Made by a program: the position numbers and the translations under genes. Shown here one piece after another: positions 28,125-36,527 of a stretch of 64,000 bases of DNA (within the stretch, counting starts at the first letter, position 1; every line of letters begins with the position of its first letter). This stretch comes from Streptomyces sp. 135 (lineage in GTDB: Bacteria > Actinomycetota > Actinomycetes > Streptomycetales > Streptomycetaceae), in assembly GCF_020026305.1 (NCBI RefSeq), contig NZ_CP075691.1, positions 248,001 through 312,000 of the forward strand, in the 5' to 3' direction. The notes beneath the pieces are model-generated. The model had not been told where the DNA came from, did no database searches, and worked only from the letters and a program-made list of their open reading frames with translations.

Positions 28125-29150
28125 TCACGGCGTGCCCGGCAGAAGCACGGAGGAGTCGGGCTCCAGTCCCGTCCCGAAGCCCCCGACGACGGCGAGCCGG
28201 TCCAGGTCGACCACGGCGACCCGATTGGCGCCCAGCAGAGATACGTAGGCCAGGGAACTGGTCGGGTGCAGTGAGACGGCGGCCGGTGTTCCGTCGAGTT
28301 CCAGGGAGCGGATCCGGCGCAGGTCGGTGCTCCACACGGTGAGGGTGTCGGCGGCGATGTCCGCCACCAGCAGCCGCTCGTCGTCGAGGGTGTAGACGCG
28401 CAGGGGGTCTCCGCCGACGTCGCGGCGCCGCCGGACTTTCAGGGTGCGGGCGTCGAGGGCCACCAGCGAGGAACTCTTGCGGGCTCCGACGAACAGGGTC
28501 TTCTCGTCCCGGCTCAGGCAACTGCTCTCGGGCAGTTGGCCGGGGGTCGCAAGCAGCGGCGGCACGGAGGCGTCGTGGGGGCGCACGAGGCTGACCGTGT
28601 GTGACAGGAGGCCGGTGACGTAGGCGCGTTCGCCGTCGCGGCTGAGTGTGAACAGATGGGTCTTCACTCCATTCGTGGGCACCGCCCGGGTCGGTGCCAC
28701 GTCGGTGGCCGGGTCGTCGAAACCGAGCAGCACCGCCTTCTCCTCGCTCAGGGCGTACAGCCGGTCGTGTCGGTCGATGCCCATGCCGTGGACGCGGTTG
28801 AACGGCCGGACGTCGATGGTGCGGGCCAGGGAGCGCTCGGCCAGGTCGATGACGAACACCGCGGCGCCGCCCTCGCCGATGGCGGAGGACATGCGCACGC
28901 CGTAGTGCCCCACATAGGCGAACCGTCGGCGCGAGTCGACGACCATCTCGTGCGGGTGGTCGGGCAGGGGGACGGTCCGCAGGCGCTGCCCCGACGTGGT
29001 GTCGTAGAAGCCGACCGCGTGGCCGCTCTTCTCCACCACGACCAGGACGTCGGCCTCCGCCGCCCGTGACGCGTCCGCGGCGGGCGCGGTCAGGGCGCCT
29101 GCCAGGGGTCCCGCACCTGCCGCTTTGAGCACCGTTCGACGCGTCGCCAC
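28125..29150 (-). CDS. Secreted YncE-like beta-propeller protein
   Basis: About 341 residues from GTG 29150 (GAAGGTGTGGG upstream). The N-terminus is a signal peptide with a Tat-like RRTVLKAAGAG run, ending near APAADASRAAEA. The mature part is a seven-bladed-type propeller of the YncE/cytochrome d1-like class: repeated YVGHYG, VHGMGIDRHDRLYAL, AYVTGLLSHTVSLV, TLFVGARKSSSLVALD and AYVSLLGANRVAVVDL motifs. Members bind ligands or metals in the periplasm or outside the cell; no enzyme activity is implied. It is divergent from the LLM oxidoreductase gene across a 219-bp gap. Confidence 0.85.
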   Translation of the reverse strand: MATRRTVLKAAGAGPLAGALTAPAADASRAAEADVLVVVEKSGHAVGFYDTTSGQRLRTVPLPDHPHEMVVDSRRRFAYVGHYGVRMSSAIGEGGAAVFVIDLAERSLARTIDVRPFNRVHGMGIDRHDRLYALSEEKAVLLGFDDPATDVAPTRAVPTNGVKTHLFTLSRDGERAYVTGLLSHTVSLVRPHDASVPPLLATPGQLPESSCLSRDEKTLFVGARKSSSLVALDARTLKVRRRRDVGGDPLRVYTLDDERLLVADIAADTLTVWSTDLRRIRSLELDGTPAAVSLHPTSSLAYVSLLGANRVAVVDLDRLAVVGGFGTGLEPDSSVLLPGTP

Positions 29151-29369
29151 AGTCCCACACCTTCTTTTCACCCGGTCGGTTTCTCGACAGCTCGCCGTGA
29201 CGGCCCGGGGCTCCGCCATGCCCCTCGCTTCGGGGTGCGGTGGAGCGGGCCGGGTGAAAAGAATAGGGAGGGCGGGGCAGGCGTCGACAGGCGTCGCGTT
29301 GTGCCCCGGCGTCGGCGGGTACCCCTGTGCGGATGACGACGGCGCCGGTGTGAGGAGACGAGGAGCAGC

Positions 29370-30350
29370 GTGGAGATCGGTTACAAGCTGGCCGCCGAGG
29401 CGTTCGGTCCGGCAGAGCTGGTGAGGCAGGCGGTGCTCGCCGAGGAAGCGGGCTTCGACTTCGTCGAGATCAGCGACCACTACCATCCCTGGCTCGACAA
29501 CCAGGGGCATTCGCCCTTCGCGTGGACGGTGCTGGGCAGCATCGCGGCCAAGACCTCCCGGATCGGGCTGGCGACCGGCGTGACATGCCCGACCGTGCGC
29601 TACCACCCGGCGATCATCGCCCAGGCGGCCGCGACCCTCGCCCTGTTGTCGGAGGGCCGGTTCGTGCTTGGTGTCGGTTCGGGCGAGCGGCTGAACGAGC
29701 ACGTGGTCGGGCAGGGCTTCCCGGACTCGGTGCGTATCCGGCACGAGATGTTCAGGGAGGCACTGGAGATCATCCGGCTGCTGTGGAGCGGGGGCTACCG
29801 GTCGTACGAGGGCAAGCACCTGCGGCTGGAGGACGCTCGGGTGTTCGACCTGCCCGAGGAGCTGCCTCTGATCGCGGTGGCCGCCAGCGGCAAGGCGTCC
29901 ACGCGGATCGCCGCGGAGCTGGGCGACGGGCTGTTCGCCACGGAGGACAAGCCGGAGATCGTCCGGGACTACCGTGACGCCGGTGGCAGTGGCCCGCGCT
30001 ACGCGGAGGTGCCGATGGCCTGGGCGGCCGACGAGCACACCGCGGCGAGGGCGGCCCTGGACACGTCCCGGTGGGCGGTGACCGGCTGGAAGGTCATGAG
30101 CGAGCTGCCCAATCCGGTCAACTTCGACGCCGCGACCACGACGGTGCGGGAGGAGGACATCCTGGAGAAGTTCGCCTGCGGCACGGACCCCGCCCGGTAT
30201 CTGGAAGTGGCGCAGAAGTTCGTCGACGCGGGCTTCGACAGGCTGGTCATGCAGAACGCGGGGCCCGATCCGGAGGGCTTCATCGACTTCTACCAGCGCG
30301 CGCTCGACGGGCCCATGCGGCAGCTGAAGGCGAACGGCACGCAGCGCTGA
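29370..30350 (+). CDS. LLM-class (likely F420-dependent) oxidoreductase
   Basis: 326 residues from GTG 29370 with AGGAG 4 bases before. It is a luciferase-like TIM barrel: EAGFDFVEISDHYHPW, TSRIGLATGVTCPTVRYHPA and EGRFVLGVGSGERLNEH match the F420-dependent glucose-6-phosphate dehydrogenase-like subgroup (TIGR03557 type). Such enzymes use reduced or oxidised coenzyme F420, which actinomycetes make. The substrate is unknown. It is followed 60 bases later by the broken phosphodiesterase gene on the same strand. Confidence 0.9.
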   Translation: MEIGYKLAAEAFGPAELVRQAVLAEEAGFDFVEISDHYHPWLDNQGHSPFAWTVLGSIAAKTSRIGLATGVTCPTVRYHPAIIAQAAATLALLSEGRFVLGVGSGERLNEHVVGQGFPDSVRIRHEMFREALEIIRLLWSGGYRSYEGKHLRLEDARVFDLPEELPLIAVAASGKASTRIAAELGDGLFATEDKPEIVRDYRDAGGSGPRYAEVPMAWAADEHTAARAALDTSRWAVTGWKVMSELPNPVNFDAATTTVREEDILEKFACGTDPARYLEVAQKFVDAGFDRLVMQNAGPDPEGFIDFYQRALDGPMRQLKANGTQR

Positions 30351-30410
30351 AGCCCGGCGGGTCAGGGGGCGCCGGTCGGCGCGTCACGTGGATGCGGTAC
30401 GAAGTCCTTC

Positions 30411-30932
30411 GTGAAGGAAAAGATTCAGCCCGCGACCGTTCGTGTGTTCATCGCGCTGGCCCCACCGGACGAGGCGAAGCAGGAACTGGCGCGGGAGCTC
30501 GGGCCCGCGTGGGACGACCATCCGCGGATGCGGTGGAACCGTATCGAGGACTGGCACATCACCCTGGCGTTCCTCGGCGAGGTCCAGAGGGCGGTCGTGC
30601 CGTCGCTGTGCCCGCCGCTCGCGGACCTCGCGGCGGCGCGCCGTCCGCTCACCCTGTCACTGAGCGGTGGTGGGCACTTCGACGAGCGTGTGCTGTGGAG
30701 CGGGATCGACGGGGACCTCGAAGGGCTGCACTTGCTGGCTGACGACGTGCGTGCCGTGGTGAAGGAGTGCGGGATCCGGTTCGTGGAGCGGGAGCTGCGC
30801 CCGCATCTGACTGGCGCGGTGCGGGCGGCCGAAGGGCGGATGAACGTCTGCATCTGGTCGCCAGCAACTTCGGCCGCGGCCCGGCACCGATCCGCTACCG
30901 CGACGTCGACGCCTGGGAGTTCGGCGGCGGCT
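30411..30932 (+). pseudogene. thpR: RNA 2',3'-cyclic phosphodiesterase (2H family), frameshifted and internally deleted
   Basis: From GTG 30411 the frame encodes a normal 2H phosphoesterase start (VRVFIALAPPDEAKQEL) and the first catalytic motif HITLAFLGEV. The second motif is present as RPHLTGAV. Just after it, near 30838, homology jumps to another frame (DERLHLVASNFGRGPAPIRYRDVDAW). The linker between the second motif and ERLHLV is about 20-30 residues shorter than usual, so a small deletion both removed residues and broke the frame. Downstream translation of the first frame is nonsense. The family opens 2',3'-cyclic phosphate ends on RNA. A sequencing error alone would not explain the missing linker. 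Confidence 0.75.
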
Positions 30933-31078
30933 CCGGCCGTCCTGCTCGCGCTTTCCCGCTATGCGGAACAGCGAGGTCAGACCACCACTGGGCTGGCCCG
31001 ACGAACCAGCAACCCCGCAAACCAGCCCTCCGCCGGTGGCCTTGGGAAGGCCAGGGCTGGTCGGCCGGGGGCCCGTGG

Positions 31079-31351
31079 TCAAGGTGTGTCGCCGGTCCAG
31101 TCGAAGCGGGACGGATCGCCGGGGCGCGGGTCGTACATCACCCGGCCGCCGGCGCCGAACTGGCCCAGCTCGGTGGGGAGCGCCACGCCGGTGGCGACTT
31201 CGCCCCGCGTCCAGCCGGTGATATCGAGGAGCAGGCCGTCCAGCGGCCCGCCGACCAACTCGACGTAGCGCCGGTCCGGCCGCGGGCCCGGGTGGTCGTG
31301 GTCGGCGCCGTAGACCCGGCGGCGCAGCAGTTGCTCATCATCACGCTCCAT
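31079..31351 (-). CDS. Small conserved hypothetical protein
   Basis: 90 residues. The central segment RRYVELVGGPLDGLLLDITGW and the end YDPRPGDPSRFDWTGDTP look like a conserved small Streptomyces protein with two short beta hairpins, and I recognise the VGGPLDG motif from hypothetical proteins in the genus. There is no signal peptide or membrane segment. It lies convergent with the broken phosphodiesterase and divergent from the deacetylase gene. Function is unknown. Confidence 0.7.
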   Translation of the reverse strand: MERDDEQLLRRRVYGADHDHPGPRPDRRYVELVGGPLDGLLLDITGWTRGEVATGVALPTELGQFGAGGRVMYDPRPGDPSRFDWTGDTP

Positions 31352-31575
31352 CCGTCCAGCCTTGCAGCTGCCACTGACAGCGCACCCGGGCAGACCGCGC
31401 TCCAGAGGCAGAGCACACGTACCCCCCGAGAATCAACGCCGCCAGTTGTCCGCGAACCATCCCGGATTTGTCCGTGAACGGTAACGGACGCATCCCCTGG
31501 CCCCCACGCCTCGTCCTGCCAGGTGGTCGCAGGGCGACCGGGAATCGGCGAGGAATTTGCGTGAGAGGGGCGGAC

Positions 31576-32349
31576 ATGGCACGGCACGGTGGCGGGCGCA
31601 GCTGGTACGGCAAGATGATCGGCGCGGCGCTCGGGGTGACGGTGCTCGCCACCGGTGCCTCGGTGTGGACCGCGCAGGCCGGTGTCACGGGCGATTCGTC
31701 ACCGAAGGCGAGCGCACCGGCCGCGCCGGGCAGTGACGTCAAGCGGGTCGCGGCGACCATCGCGCACGCCTCGGAGAAGGGGGCGCGCGGCATCAACCTC
31801 ACCATCGACGACGGCCCCGACCCGGTATGGACCCCTCAAGTGCTCGACGTGCTGCGGGAGTACGACGTGAAGGCCACGTTCTGCATGGTGGGGACGCAGG
31901 CGCAGGCCCACCCGGACCTGGTGAAGAAGGTGGTCGCGGCCGGGCACCGGCTGTGCGATCACACGGTGTCGCACGACACCGCCATGGACAAGGACTCCCA
32001 GGCCTACCAGTCACGGCAGATACTCGACGCCGAGCGCATGATCACCAAGGCGTCCGGGGGCGTGCGGCCGATGTACTACCGGGCGCCCGGCGGGGCGTTC
32101 ACCCCGTACAGCCGCAAGCTCGCCGCGTCCCGGGGCATGCGCCCGCTGGGCTGGAACGTGGACACCAAGGACTTCGAGCGTCCGGGTACGGACGCCATCG
32201 TCGCCACCGTCGAGCGGGAGCTGCCCAACGGACCGACGCTCCTCTTCCACGACGCGGGCGGTGACCGTACGCAGACCGTCGAGGCCCTGCGCCGGCTCCT
32301 CCCCCGGCTCAAGGAGCAGGGCCACGCCTTCGGCTTCCCGGTGCGCTGA
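31576..32349 (+). CDS. Polysaccharide deacetylase (NodB/CE4), exported
   Basis: 257 residues from ATG 31576 (GAGGGG upstream); GTG 31561 after GAGGAA is an alternative. An N-terminal membrane anchor or signal lies at about 12-35. All five NodB motifs are present: TIDDGPD (Asp78, Asp79), HTVSH (His129, His133), RAPGGAF, GWNVDTKDF and LLFHDAGG. Together they bind a divalent metal and deacetylate N-acetylated glycans such as peptidoglycan or chitin oligomers outside the membrane. It is a single gene ending in a nested hairpin. Confidence 0.93.
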   Translation: MARHGGGRSWYGKMIGAALGVTVLATGASVWTAQAGVTGDSSPKASAPAAPGSDVKRVAATIAHASEKGARGINLTIDDGPDPVWTPQVLDVLREYDVKATFCMVGTQAQAHPDLVKKVVAAGHRLCDHTVSHDTAMDKDSQAYQSRQILDAERMITKASGGVRPMYYRAPGGAFTPYSRKLAASRGMRPLGWNVDTKDFERPGTDAIVATVERELPNGPTLLFHDAGGDRTQTVEALRRLLPRLKEQGHAFGFPVR

Positions 32350-32383
32350 ACTCCGTACCTGATCGTCGCTCCCCCCTCTGCTC

Positions 32384-32441
32384 GGCCGGATCCCCGGATA
32401 CGTATCAGCAGCCCGTCAGGACGGGCTGCGAGGATCCGGCC
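32384..32441 (+). terminator. Nested double hairpin
   Basis: An outer perfect 10-bp inverted repeat (GGCCGGATCC 32384-32393 with GGATCCGGCC 32432-32441) encloses an inner perfect 10-bp repeat (GCAGCCCGTC 32408-32417 with GACGGGCTGC 32420-32429). It lies 35 bases past the deacetylase stop and just before the ribosome site of the next gene, so it is probably a terminator that also affects the next 5' region. Confidence 0.6.
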
Positions 32442-32471
32442 CGGTTCGTCCGACGCCCAGAGGTGGTCCGC

Positions 32472-34076
32472 ATGCGCAGTGGGAGTGTCCGTACACGCCG
32501 ATGGACGCTCGCGTGGTTCCTCGTCACCGCTCTGTCCGTCATGGCCGCCCTGCTGGCACCGCCGAGGACCGCGACGGCCGCGGCTTCCGGGGCCGACACA
32601 CCGGTCAACCTCCTCAACGTCCACAGCGGCAGGTGCATGGAGGTGGAGAACTCCTCCAGCGCCGACGGGGCGAGGATCCGGCAGTGGGACTGCGACGGCC
32701 AGCCCGGCGCACGGTGGCTGCTCCGCCCCTCGGCCACCTCCTCCGACGCGGTCAACATCGTGAACGCGCACAGCGGCAAATGCCTGGCGGTACGCACGGA
32801 CGCGCCTCAGGGCGGCACATCGGCGCCGCGTGTCGAGCAGTGGGGCTGCGCCGGCTCGCCGGGGGTCGACTTCGTGCTCGACAGCCGTGCGGAGTTCGCG
32901 TGGATCCTCTCCATGGCGACCACGCCGACACGCTGCCTGGAAGTGGAGAACTCCTCCGAGCGCCGGGGCGCCCCCATCGTGCTGTCGACGTGCGCGAACC
33001 AGAAAGGGATCGCCTTCCAGCAACGGCCGGACCGCACCGGCAACGACATCCGGCGCGACGACCTCTTCGCCCTGTACGGGTACGACAACTCGGCGGCCTC
33101 GCTGTTCCGCTTCCCCGCGAACAGCGCGGGCGGGTTCGAGACCCCCGACGTGGCATGGCACTCCCCCGCCGACACCTGGAACTCCGCCCTGAGCCATGTC
33201 ACCGCCGGGGACTTCAACGGAGACGGCCGCCGCGACGTGGCACTGCTGCGCGGCCAAGCCGACGCCTCCATCGCTCTGTTGACGATGCTCGGCACCGCCG
33301 GCGGCGGGTACGCCGCCCCGTTCAAGTCGTGGGAACGACCGCCCGGCAACTGGTGGGGCGCCGCCGTGCAACTGACCGCGGGCGACTACGACGGCGACGG
33401 CCGCGACGAGGTCATGGCCCTGTACGGCTACGACGACGGCAGCGCCGCCCTGTTCCGCTTCCGCACCACCGCCGAGGGCGCCTTCCAGGTGCCCTCGACT
33501 CCCTGGAAGGCGCCGGCCGGCACCTGGAACTTCGCCCAGAGCCGGCTCACCACGGGCGACTTCGACGCGGACGGGCGCCAGGACGTCGTCCTGTTCAAAG
33601 GCACCGCGGACGGCGCCGCCGAACTGCTCACCCTCACCGGCACGGCGGACGGCGGCCTCGGCGCACCGCTCAAGTCCTGGCAGCGGCCGCCGGGCAACTG
33701 GTGGGGCAGCCACACGAAGCTGACCGCCGGGGACTACGACGGCAATGGCAGCGACGAGTTGGTCGCGATGTACGGGTACGACGACGGATCGGTCTCCCTG
33801 TTCCGCTTCGCGACCACCCCCGACGGCGGTTTCCAGATACCCACCGTGCCCTGGAGCTCCCCGCCCGGCACCTGGAGGTTCTCCCACAGCCACCTCGTCT
33901 CCGGCGACTACGACACGGACGGGCGGCGGGACATCGCGCTGTTCAAGAGCACGGCGGACGGGGCGGCCACGCTGCTCACCCTGTCCGGCACCGCCGACGG
34001 CAGACTCGCCGGACCGCACACCTCCTGGCAGCGGCCACCGGGCAACTGGTGGGGAGACCACGTGCGACTGACCTGA
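32472..34076 (+). CDS. Secreted ricin-type lectin with FG-GAP/VCBS calcium repeats
   Basis: 534 residues from ATG 32472 (GAGGTGG upstream). A long signal peptide ends near ATAAASG. Residues about 45-195 are a ricin B beta-trefoil with three LLNVHSGRCMEVENSS-like QxW subdomains; the later copies are NIVNAHSGKCLAV and TPTRCLEVENSS. The rest is a propeller of FG-GAP/VCBS-like repeats with five calcium loops: DFNGDGRRD, DYDGDGRDE, DFDADGRQD, DYDGNGSDE and DYDTDGRRD. Each pair of repeats alternates an ALYGYDDGSAALFRF unit with a WQRPPGNWWG unit. It probably binds sugars outside the cell; no catalytic domain is attached. Confidence 0.9.
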   Translation: MRSGSVRTRRWTLAWFLVTALSVMAALLAPPRTATAAASGADTPVNLLNVHSGRCMEVENSSSADGARIRQWDCDGQPGARWLLRPSATSSDAVNIVNAHSGKCLAVRTDAPQGGTSAPRVEQWGCAGSPGVDFVLDSRAEFAWILSMATTPTRCLEVENSSERRGAPIVLSTCANQKGIAFQQRPDRTGNDIRRDDLFALYGYDNSAASLFRFPANSAGGFETPDVAWHSPADTWNSALSHVTAGDFNGDGRRDVALLRGQADASIALLTMLGTAGGGYAAPFKSWERPPGNWWGAAVQLTAGDYDGDGRDEVMALYGYDDGSAALFRFRTTAEGAFQVPSTPWKAPAGTWNFAQSRLTTGDFDADGRQDVVLFKGTADGAAELLTLTGTADGGLGAPLKSWQRPPGNWWGSHTKLTAGDYDGNGSDELVAMYGYDDGSVSLFRFATTPDGGFQIPTVPWSSPPGTWRFSHSHLVSGDYDTDGRRDIALFKSTADGAATLLTLSGTADGRLAGPHTSWQRPPGNWWGDHVRLT

Positions 34077-34136
34077 GCCGAGCAGCCGTCGCGCCACCGG
34101 CCTCGCGTCGAAGGCCCGGTCGTACGGGTAGCTGCG

Positions 34137-34159
34137 CCTCACGGGTGAGACACGTGAGG
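34137..34159. terminator. Possible hairpin after the lectin gene
   Basis: CCTCACG and CGTGAGG form a 7-bp stem with a 9-base loop, 60 bases after the stop. It is modest in strength. Confidence 0.35.
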
Positions 34160-34215
34160 TGGCATGGGACCGCAGGCCGATGTGTGTCGGCGCCCCTTCG
34201 ACGAGCGTGGCTCAC

Positions 34216-34752
34216 ATGCCGAGAACGAGAATGAACGCACTGCCCGATGTGCCGCGCTGGGCCCGACTCGCCGCGGCGGGCGCCGCGTTGACCAACGTGC
34301 CGTCGGCGCTTTGGCGGGTGGCCATCGCCGTAGGTGTCCCGGTCGGGCTGGCGCGATCCGAATACGATCAAATGGGGGCTCCTGGCCTCGGATCGTTGGT
34401 CCTCGTCGCCCTCAGCCTGGTCTCCGAGGCCTTCGCGTTCCTCACGCTCGGGCTGGTGCGGAGCTGGGGCGAGAGGTGGCCGCGTTGGGTCCCCTGTCTG
34501 CGCGGGCGTCGGGTTCCAATCCTGCTGGGGACCGGCGTGGCGGGACTCGGCGCGCTGGCCACGAGTGTCTTCGGCGCGCTGTTCGTCCTCACGTCGCTGA
34601 ACGCGGACATCGAAGCCACCACCTGGGGCATCTGGCTGCTCAACATCGCGTACGCGCCGTTGCTGCTGTGGGGTCCGCTGCTGGGCGCGGTCACAGTGCA
34701 TTACTACCGGCGCCGGACTCGCTCATGGTCGGCTCCTGCGCGGCTTCCGTAG
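34216..34752 (+). CDS. Small integral membrane protein
   Basis: 178 residues from ATG 34216; ATG 34231 is an alternative, and neither has a strong ribosome site. Four hydrophobic helices are visible: AAAGAALTNVPSALWRVAIAV, LGSLVLVALSLVSEAFAFLTL, GTGVAGLGALATSVFGALFV and LLNIAYAPLLLWGPLLGAVTV, with an ASP-poor, Trp/Arg-rich loop between helices 2 and 3. The family is not recognised by me, but the hydropathy pattern is clearly that of a real gene. Its last 62 bases overlap the 3' end of the leftward MFS gene. Confidence 0.75.
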   Translation: MPRTRMNALPDVPRWARLAAAGAALTNVPSALWRVAIAVGVPVGLARSEYDQMGAPGLGSLVLVALSLVSEAFAFLTLGLVRSWGERWPRWVPCLRGRRVPILLGTGVAGLGALATSVFGALFVLTSLNADIEATTWGIWLLNIAYAPLLLWGPLLGAVTVHYYRRRTRSWSAPARLP

Positions 34753-36262
34753 GCTTTCCGGTGGGGCGCAGGGCCGTCACGAGCACCGCCGCTCCGACGA
34801 GTGCGACGAGCATGACCCAGACCGCGCCGACGTGCATGGCGTGAACGAACGCGTCGTCCGCAGCGTGCACGAGGGTGGGCCGGTCCGTCGCGGCGGCGAC
34901 ATGCCGGGCCTGTTCGGCGGAGACCCGCGCCCGGTCCCGTACCGGCCCGGGTACCTCGCTCAGCGAGGGATCGATCGCGCGCCGGTACACGATCGACATG
35001 ATCGTGCCGCCCACCGCGATCCCGACCACGCTGCCGGTCTGCCGCACGGTGTTGGTGACGGCCGACCCGGCCCCGGCCTGCGCCAACGGCAGTGAGCTGA
35101 TCATCGCTGCCGTCACCGGACCGATCACCATGCCGATCGAGAGACCCTGGACCAACAGCACGATCTCGATCCAGACGAGCGGGGTCTGCAGTCCGAGCAC
35201 CCCGTACGCGCCCATGCTCAGCGCCGCCACGGTGAGGGCCGGCACGCAGACGGGGCGCAGCGACCAGCGGCGGACCAGACGCGCGCCGAGGGTCGCCCCC
35301 AGGACCGCTCCGAGGGCGGTGGGGAGAGTGGCCAGGCCCGCCTCCATCGGCGAGAAGCCGCGCGCGCCCTGCAGATAGAACGCGCTGTAGAAGGTGACGG
35401 CGGCCATGGCGAAGAGGAGCAGGCCGAGGGCCGCGTTGCCGCCACCGAATGCGCGTTGCGCGAGCAGGCGGGGATCGAAGCTCGGCGACTTGATCCGGAG
35501 TTCGACGAGTACGAAAGCGGTCAGCAGGACCAGTCCGGCGGCGATCGGCGCCCAGACATCCGCATGGCTCCAGGCGGCCACCTGCCCCGCACGGATCAGC
35601 CCGTAGGCCAAGGCCGCGAGGCCGCTGATCGACAGCAACATCCCGGCCGGGTCCAGCGGCCGCCGGACGGGGCTGCGGAAATTGGGGACCAGCATGGCGA
35701 TACCGATCAGCGCAAGGGCCACGACCGGGACATTGACCAGAAAGACCGAACCCCACCAGAAATGGTCGAGAAGCAATCCCGCCAGCACCGGTCCCGCGGC
35801 CATTCCGACACCGGCGGACGTCGAGGAAACGGCGATCGCGGTTGTCCGCGCGGGCCCGCTGAACGTCCACATGAGAATGGCCAAATTGGCGGGCATGATC
35901 AGCGCGCTGCCCAGACCCATCGCGGCTCGAGCGGCGATCAGCTGACCTGCGTCGCCCGCGTACGCCGCCCACAGCGAGGACCCGGCGAAGACGACCAGTC
36001 CCGTCACGAGCACGGTCCGATGGCCGAAGCGGTCACCCAGTGCGCCGGCGGTGAACATCAAGGTGGCGAAGGCCAGAGTGTACGAGCCCGTGGCCCACTG
36101 GAGTTCGGCCGGATCGGCATTCAGCCCCCGGACGGGATCCGCGAGGGTCTCCAAGGTGGTGCTCAGGACGGTGTTGTCCAGCCAGATCACCAGCGAGCAC
36201 AACATGAGCACGGCAAGGATCAACTGCCGCCTGGACTTCGGCGGCGTCAAGGACGCGGTCAT
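34691..36262 (-). CDS. MFS exporter, DHA2 family (14 helices)
   Basis: 523 residues from ATG 36262 with GAAGG 6 bases before. It starts LILAVLMLCSLVIWLDNTVLSTTL, carries motif A-like GALGDRFGHRTV and the motif C region SAGVGMAAGPVLAGLLLDHFWWGSVFLVNVP, and has about 14 membrane helices. DHA2 proteins are drug:proton antiporters of the EmrB/QacA type. The gene has its own AT-rich promoter region with a near-consensus housekeeping promoter. Its tail overlaps the convergent membrane protein gene. The substrate cannot be predicted. Confidence 0.93.
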   Translation of the reverse strand: MTASLTPPKSRRQLILAVLMLCSLVIWLDNTVLSTTLETLADPVRGLNADPAELQWATGSYTLAFATLMFTAGALGDRFGHRTVLVTGLVVFAGSSLWAAYAGDAGQLIAARAAMGLGSALIMPANLAILMWTFSGPARTTAIAVSSTSAGVGMAAGPVLAGLLLDHFWWGSVFLVNVPVVALALIGIAMLVPNFRSPVRRPLDPAGMLLSISGLAALAYGLIRAGQVAAWSHADVWAPIAAGLVLLTAFVLVELRIKSPSFDPRLLAQRAFGGGNAALGLLLFAMAAVTFYSAFYLQGARGFSPMEAGLATLPTALGAVLGATLGARLVRRWSLRPVCVPALTVAALSMGAYGVLGLQTPLVWIEIVLLVQGLSIGMVIGPVTAAMISSLPLAQAGAGSAVTNTVRQTGSVVGIAVGGTIMSIVYRRAIDPSLSEVPGPVRDRARVSAEQARHVAAATDRPTLVHAADDAFVHAMHVGAVWVMLVALVGAAVLVTALRPTGKPTEAAQEPTMSESGAGSNAL

Positions 36263-36302
36263 GAATACCTTCGGGAGCGATCGGCAAAAACTGACGACCT
36301 GG

Positions 36303-36331
36303 ACCGTAGGCAATCGTCACGCCCCTGTCAA
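36303..36331 (-). promoter_or_regulatory. Housekeeping promoter of the MFS gene
   Basis: On the minus strand TTGACA (36326-36331) is followed by a 17-base spacer and TACGGT (36303-36308), a strong match to sigma70/HrdB promoters. It lies 41-69 bases upstream of the ATG. The -35 is part of the first of three TGTCAATT repeats. Confidence 0.65.
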
Positions 36332-36459
36332 TTGAACAAAAATCTGCTTTCAGCGAGTAGCGGAAGCCATATTCAAGCACCCTTGTCAATTCTGAGTGTG
36401 CGAGCTCGAAATGCTTCTCCAAAAAGTCTCCGGGGCATATCGCCGCACCTCTGTCAATT
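36326..36459. repeat. Three TGTCAATT direct repeats in AT-rich intergenic DNA
   Basis: TGTCAATT occurs at 36326-36333, 36384-36391 and 36452-36459. On the minus strand the copies read AATTGACA followed by a purine-rich GGYG; copies 2 and 3 share further downstream bases including ATATG. The surrounding 265 bases are far richer in A and T than the rest of the window. They could be repeated promoter -35 elements or binding sites for a regulator of the MFS gene or of the divergent membrane protein gene. Confidence 0.6.
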
Positions 36460-36527
36460 TCTTGGTCGATTGTTTATCGGGCCCGCCCGGCGCGCCCCCG
36501 CGCCGCGTCGGCCATAGGGTTCCTGCC

